Source of the DNA: Chloroflexota bacterium
GTDB taxonomy: Bacteria > Chloroflexota > Dehalococcoidia > Lucifugimonadales > Lucifugimonadaceae
DNA length: 6,059 nucleotides
Assembly (NCBI GenBank): GCA_029262715.1
Contig: JAJCYX010000455.1
Coordinates: 1-6,059 of the forward strand
Direction: 5' to 3'
This document shows, one piece after another, positions 5,553-6,059 of the stretch (position 1 is the first letter of the stretch; every line of letters begins with the position of its first letter). A program made the position numbers and the translations under genes. The notes under the pieces are model-generated. The model saw only the letters and a list, made by a program, of their open reading frames with translations, was not told the DNA's origin and searched no databases.

Positions 5553-6020
5553 ATGAGCAACTCACAGCACATCCCTTCACCCGGCAAGCTGACGCACCTG
5601 TGGTTCGAGGATGTGAGCGAGGGCGACGAACTGCCACCGCTCGAGATCAATCCCGACACTCGGCAGTTGGTGATGTATGCAGGTGCATCTGGCGATTTCC
5701 AACCGATTCATTACGACAAGGACGTTGCGCAGAAGGCAGGCCACGACGCTGTGATTATTCACGGCGCGCTCAAAAGCGCATGGCTGGCGCAGCTGGTCAC
5801 AGACTGGCTTGGCGACTCTGGATGGATGCGAGAGTCCGCGGTGCAGTACCGAGGTATCGACTACCTCGACAAGAAGACCTGCCGAGGCCGCGTCACAGGC
5901 ACGAGGATTGATGGCGATGCCGGCCTGATAGAGCTAGAGCTTGGCCTCGAAGACGAGTCGGGCACAGTGACCACGCCAGGAACCGCAGTAGTCGAGTTGC
6001 CGCGGCGAGGCGGTTTGTAG
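5553..6020 (+). CDS. MaoC family (R)-specific enoyl-thioester hydratase/dehydratase, catalytic subunit
   Basis: This 155-residue protein has one MaoC hot-dog domain. YAGASGDFQPIHYD (42-55) is the hydratase-2 signature, with predicted catalytic Asp48 and His53. VIIHGALKSAWLAQLVTDWL (67-86) is the conserved central helix and following segment seen in HadB-like and PaaZ-C-terminal-like dehydratases. The reaction would be reversible hydration of a trans-2-enoyl-CoA or enoyl-ACP to the (R)-3-hydroxyacyl thioester. Its start lies 2 bp after the preceding gene's stop, with a GGTGG ribosome-like site (5541-5545) inside that gene, so translation is probably coupled and the two products likely form a heterodimer. 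The two proteins together equal the double hot-dog layout of fused eukaryotic-type hydratase 2. Substrate chain length cannot be inferred. The C-terminus is complete, ending 39 bp before the window edge. Confidence 0.93.
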   Translation: MSNSQHIPSPGKLTHLWFEDVSEGDELPPLEINPDTRQLVMYAGASGDFQPIHYDKDVAQKAGHDAVIIHGALKSAWLAQLVTDWLGDSGWMRESAVQYRGIDYLDKKTCRGRVTGTRIDGDAGLIELELGLEDESGTVTTPGTAVVELPRRGGL

Positions 6021-6059
6021 TTATTATTGATTAACGCCCCGACCAACGCTTCAGAAGGC
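6021..6059. other. AT-rich trailing segment without a gene
   Basis: The first 14 bases after the MaoC stop contain only A and T apart from one G, then composition returns to normal. It may hold the end of the MaoC transcript or the promoter of the next gene. It is too short to judge, and no hairpin is visible. Confidence 0.4.

Noticed and set aside
1..6059. CRISPR array, tRNA/rRNA genes, transposase or toxin-antitoxin pair
   Set aside because: No regularly spaced repeats, no tRNA-like fold and no coding region with such motifs were found anywhere in the window.

Overview
The window reads as ordinary chromosomal DNA of a free-living bacterium, with six protein-coding genes and no RNA gene, CRISPR array, transposase or phage gene. 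Moderately high GC, sparse Shine-Dalgarno signals, a likely leaderless helicase gene and a paired MaoC-type dehydratase locus would fit a Chloroflexota lineage (SAR202 / Dehalococcoidia-like) or possibly an actinobacterium. This placement is an inference from general resemblance and is tentative.

Layout. Positions 1-386 hold no convincing gene. They do hold a degenerate copy (96-160) of the sequence just before and into the helicase gene, followed by a plausible promoter for the first gene. A class I SAM-dependent methyltransferase (387-1172, +) comes next. The second copy of the repeat (1170-1234) starts at its stop codon and runs into the start of a full-length PcrA/UvrD-type DNA helicase (1223-3586, +). 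A short spacer with a hairpin resembling dispersed REP-like elements (3613-3636) leads to an unrecognised four-helix membrane protein with an arginine-rich tail (3726-4331, +). A NADPH-dependent FMN reductase family protein lies convergently (4372-4935, -). A 117-bp divergent intergenic region then separates it from a tightly coupled pair of MaoC-fold proteins (5053-5550 and 5553-6020, +). The last 39 bases are AT-rich and hold no gene.

How the genes relate. Only the two MaoC genes clearly form a functional unit: 2 bp apart, one with the full Asp/His hydratase signature and the other with the His replaced by Tyr, as expected for a heteromeric (R)-enoyl-thioester hydratase/dehydratase. The helicase stands alone as a genome-maintenance gene. 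The methyltransferase and the FMN reductase look more AT-rich in hand-counted blocks, and each has a recognisable Shine-Dalgarno sequence, unlike the helicase and the first MaoC gene. They may be accessory additions to an older backbone.

I did not find a clearly new biological system. The most interesting signal is the 65-bp direct repeat (54/65 identical, no gaps, offset 1074) that flanks the methyltransferase and carries the helicase's start codon and probable -10 element. It suggests that the methyltransferase was placed between two copies of the helicase leader.
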